Assembly (NCBI RefSeq): GCF_002000365.1
Contig: NZ_MVBK01000060.1
Coordinates: 35,272-80,421 of the forward strand
Reading direction: 5' to 3'
DNA from: Thioalkalivibrio denitrificans
Lineage (GTDB): Bacteria > Pseudomonadota > Gammaproteobacteria > Ectothiorhodospirales > Ectothiorhodospiraceae
Length of the DNA: 45,150 nt
The position numbers and the translations under genes are program-made. Shown one piece after another: positions 42,862 through 45,150 of the stretch. The notes below the pieces were generated by a model, which saw only the letters and a program-made list of their open reading frames with translations, did not search any database and was not told the origin of the DNA. Position 1 is the stretch's first letter; each line of letters begins with the position of its first letter.

Positions 42862-43188
42862 TCAGCCGCGGGGTACCCAGGCGGTGCACCAGCCGTTGGC
42901 TGATACCAGGTGGCCCGGGAAGGCCGAACACGGACCCCAGTCCGCGGCGTCCGGATCCGTGTAGAGCTGACAGTTGGCACACTTCTGGCCTTCCTCGTAA
43001 TCCGCGTGGTCCACATCGGCTACGTCATGCCGATAATGCAGAGCCTGTGCCTGCGGATTGTCCTCGCTCAGGCGTTCCTTGGCGAACGCCGGAGAGAAAA
43101 TCAGCGGGGCGGCCGGCACGGCTGCCAGGCTCGCGATACCTGCGCGCAGCAGGCGGCGACGCGTGAGGTTCGTTTTGCGATCATGCAT
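42862..43188 (-). CDS. High-potential iron-sulfur protein (HiPIP), Tat-exported
   Basis: A 108-residue precursor. A Tat signal (LTRRRLLRAGIASLAAVPAA, twin Arg at 10-12) ends at about AFA-KE (36/37), giving a mature protein of about 72 residues. The four cluster cysteines are C70, C73, C87 and C101, with HiPIP spacing C-x2-C-x13-C-x13-C and the usual aromatic WCTAW near the end. HiPIPs carry a [4Fe-4S]3+/2+ cluster in the periplasm and shuttle electrons, for example to a reaction centre or a terminal oxidase. The start is supported by AGGAGG eight bases upstream. The presence points to a purple-sulfur or haloalkaliphilic relative. No electron donor gene is adjacent. Confidence 0.95.
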   Translation of the reverse strand: MHDRKTNLTRRRLLRAGIASLAAVPAAPLIFSPAFAKERLSEDNPQAQALHYRHDVADVDHADYEEGQKCANCQLYTDPDAADWGPCSAFPGHLVSANGWCTAWVPRG

Positions 43189-43396
43189 GGCGATCCTCCT
43201 TTCGTGTGTCATGAGTGCACAACTACCCTAACAACTGTTTCGTCCGTCATTCAAAGATGCCCCGGCAAACTGAGATGCATTACCGGCGAAAATGTCCGGA
43301 ACGCACCGGTTTCCCCAACAAAACCGCAAGGGCATCAGGGTAAAGGCTTGCCGACAAAACGGATTCGTGGGCTTCATGGTGAAAGGCACCCAAATC

Positions 43397-44827
43397 TCAG
43401 CCCTTCACACACACCAGGGGCTCAACGCGGGCCACAAGGCGGGCCAGTCCCGCGTCATGAGTGGCCTGCACCACCTGGCTCACGTCCTTGTAGGCACCCG
43501 GCGCCTCCTCGGCCACGCCGCGCAGGCTGGGGCTTCGGATCAGAATGCCGCGCGCGGCCAGTTCGTCCACCAGAGCACGACCACGCCATTGGCGCGTGGC
43601 CTGGTGTCGGCTCATGGCGCGCCCGGCGCCGTGACAGGCCGAGTTGAAGGACAGGCGCTCACCTTCATTCGTACCTGCCAGGATGTAGGAAGCCGTGCCC
43701 ATGGAACCGCCGATGAGCACCGGCTGGCCCACGTCGCGCAGGCTCACTGGAAGCTCCGGGTGTCCAGGGCCGAAGGCACGGGTAGCGCCCTTTCGATGCA
43801 CATAAAGCTCACGGGGTTGCCCGTCGATGCCGTGGGTCTCCACCTTGCAGGTGTTGTGGGAGACGTCGTAGAGCAGATCCAGGCGGGCCTCGGGCAGGAC
43901 CTTCGCGAACACGCCCCGGGTGAGATGGGTGATGATCTGGCGATTGGCCAGTGCGCAGTTGATGGCCGAACGCATGGCGCCGAGATAACGCTGGCCCAGC
44001 TCCGAACGAATCGGCGCGCAGGCCAGTTCCCGGTCCGGAAGGTCGATGCCGTGGCGAGTGGCGGAGACCGCCATCTCGCGCAGGAACTCGGTGCCGATCT
44101 GATGCCCCAGGCCCCGGGAACCGCAATGGATGCTCACCACCACCTGTCCCTCGGTGAGGCCGAACACGTCTGCCACCCGGGGATCGTAGATCTGAGTAAT
44201 GTGCTGTACCTCGAGGTAGTGGTTGCCGGAGCCCAAGGTGCCCATCTCGTTGCGTTGCCGCTTGCGGGCGTGTTCGGATACCGCTTGGGGCTCCGCGCCG
44301 CTCATGCGGCCGTGTTCCTCGATCCGGTCCAGATCGGCGGCCTCCCCGTAACCCTGTTCCACCGCCCACGCGGCGCCGCCCGCCAGCATCCTTGTCATCT
44401 GTTGGTCCCGCAGATGGATGCGCCCGGTGCTGCCCATGCCTGCCGGCACGGCGTCGAACAGGGCGTCGGCCAGAGCGGGCTTTACCGGCTCAATGCATTC
44501 GCGGGTCAGCCCCGTGTGCAGGGTGCGTACCCCGCAGGAGACGTCGAAGCCTACCCCGCCGGCGGACACCACACCGCCCTCGTCGGCGTCGAAGGCCGCC
44601 ACTCCGCCGATGGGAAAACCGTAGCCCCAGTGGGCATCGGGCATGGCGTAACTGGCCTGCACAATGCCGGGCAGTGTGGCCACATTGCACGCCTGCTCGG
44701 CCACCTTGTCGTCCATCTCCGAAATCAGCGCCTCGGAGGCATAGATGATCGCGGGCACACGCATCTTTCCCGTGGGTTCCAGTTGCCAGGCGGTGTCGGA
44801 GAGTCGGGTGAAGCGATTCGGGTCCAT
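43397..44827 (-). CDS. rtcB: RtcB, RNA-splicing/repair ligase
   Basis: A 476-residue RtcB ligase. The metal site includes D95 and C98 in GVGFDVSCGVRTLHTG, the histidines in SIHCGSRGLGHQIGTEF and GSGNHYLEVQ, and the active-site region SACHGAGRAMSRHQATRQWR. RtcB joins 2',3'-cyclic phosphate or 3'-phosphate RNA ends to 5'-hydroxyl ends using GTP and manganese. The archease gene upstream on the same strand encodes its activator. A palindromic repeat lies between the two. No sigma-54 activator RtcR is present in the window. Confidence 0.95.
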   Translation of the reverse strand: MDPNRFTRLSDTAWQLEPTGKMRVPAIIYASEALISEMDDKVAEQACNVATLPGIVQASYAMPDAHWGYGFPIGGVAAFDADEGGVVSAGGVGFDVSCGVRTLHTGLTRECIEPVKPALADALFDAVPAGMGSTGRIHLRDQQMTRMLAGGAAWAVEQGYGEAADLDRIEEHGRMSGAEPQAVSEHARKRQRNEMGTLGSGNHYLEVQHITQIYDPRVADVFGLTEGQVVVSIHCGSRGLGHQIGTEFLREMAVSATRHGIDLPDRELACAPIRSELGQRYLGAMRSAINCALANRQIITHLTRGVFAKVLPEARLDLLYDVSHNTCKVETHGIDGQPRELYVHRKGATRAFGPGHPELPVSLRDVGQPVLIGGSMGTASYILAGTNEGERLSFNSACHGAGRAMSRHQATRQWRGRALVDELAARGILIRSPSLRGVAEEAPGAYKDVSQVVQATHDAGLARLVARVEPLVCVKG

Positions 44828-44858
44828 CGGTTTATGCCTCAGAAATCAAGAGATGATT

Positions 44859-44985
44859 CTCTCGCAAAGACGCGAAGCTCGCGAAGGAAAGGCGAACTGA
44901 ACAGCATGCAATCCTGAGCACCCGGCCTGAACGGCTTCTTCCTCAATATGCGGTACTTTGCGTGCTTCGCGCCTTCGCGAGAGAA
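44859..44985. repeat. CTCTCGCGAAG palindromic repeat, copy 3
   Basis: Arms CTCTCGCAAAGACGCGAAGC (44859 on) and GCGTGCTTCGCGCCTTCGCG with GAG (44962-44985) match the family at 16905 and 26280 with a few substitutions. It fills the gap between archease and rtcB. Confidence 0.8.
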
Positions 44986-45000
44986 ATGCCCTACTGAAGC

Positions 45001-45150
45001 TCAGATATCCAGCACACACTGAGCGATCCAGTGTCCGTCCTCCTGCTGTTCCACCTTGAGCTGAGTGAAGGTCGCGCCCTTCACCTCCACCGCCGGCTGG
45101 TGACGGGTCACGTCCACCCGCTCGCCCCAGGCCCGGGCGGTCAGCCGTTC
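45001..45150 (-). CDS. Archease (3' end only, cut by the window edge)
   Basis: Reading the minus strand from the edge gives 49 codons and a stop. The sequence has [40 protein letters not shown] and the ending WIAQCVLDI, which is the archease C-terminus with its DH-type metal-site surroundings. Archease speeds RtcB guanylylation and allows multiple turnovers. The pairing with rtcB just downstream supports the call. Confidence 0.85.
   Translation of the reverse strand, partial: ERLTARAWGERVDVTRHQPAVEVKGATFTQLKVEQQEDGHWIAQCVLDI

Overview
The window reads as a chromosomal segment of a GC-rich gammaproteobacterium, most likely of the Ectothiorhodospiraceae/Chromatiales type. The reasons are a Tat-exported high-potential iron-sulfur protein, two TauE/SafE exporters, gammaproteobacterial housekeeping genes (RhlE, Rnk, SrkA, ArfB, LexA with Ala-Gly cleavage site) and E. 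coli-type SOS and Crp boxes. The assignment to family is inference. No prophage, insertion sequence with a transposase, CRISPR array, tRNA or rRNA was seen.

Layout: 0.4-2.5 kb, a LolA-like periplasmic protein overlapping an outer-membrane beta-barrel candidate; 2.6-5.2 kb, LemA plus a membrane M48 protease; 5.4-9.2 kb (minus), a TAXI-type TRAP transporter with a TauE/SafE exporter; 9.4-14.4 kb, TetR plus RND adaptor and pump; 14.6-18.1 kb, fatty-acid desaturase, SrkA kinase and quinone oxidoreductase; 18.2-22.6 kb, a secreted unknown, an alpha/beta hydrolase, a chemoreceptor and a DUF3750 protein; 22.7-26.2 kb (minus), a frameshifted dnaE2; 26.5-30.1 kb, YaiI, a diguanylate cyclase with a perfect Crp site upstream, a second TauE and a DUF1499 protein; 30.5-33.2 kb, RhlE, Rnk and a DJ-1/PfpI protein; 33.5-36.5 kb (minus), lexA-imuA-imuB; 36.8-42 kb, DUF4197, LysR/WrbA divergent pair, ArfB and an Atm1-like ABC exporter; 42-45.15 kb (minus), an unknown helical protein, HiPIP, RtcB and the cut-off end of archease.

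The most unusual property is the density of short non-coding palindromic repeats. At least eight sequence families fill most of the gaps between genes. Several abut or supply the stop codon of the neighbouring gene. Two near-identical 235-bp copies in opposite orientation flank imuB and separate it from imuA. Four different families have invaded the coding sequence of dnaE2; the last coincides with a frameshift that separates the polymerase core from the C-terminal OB-fold part. Both halves of the mutasome (lexA-imuA-imuB and dnaE2) carry perfect CTGT-N8-ACAG SOS boxes, so an inducible translesion system is visible, but it has been repeatedly hit by repeats and may be decaying.
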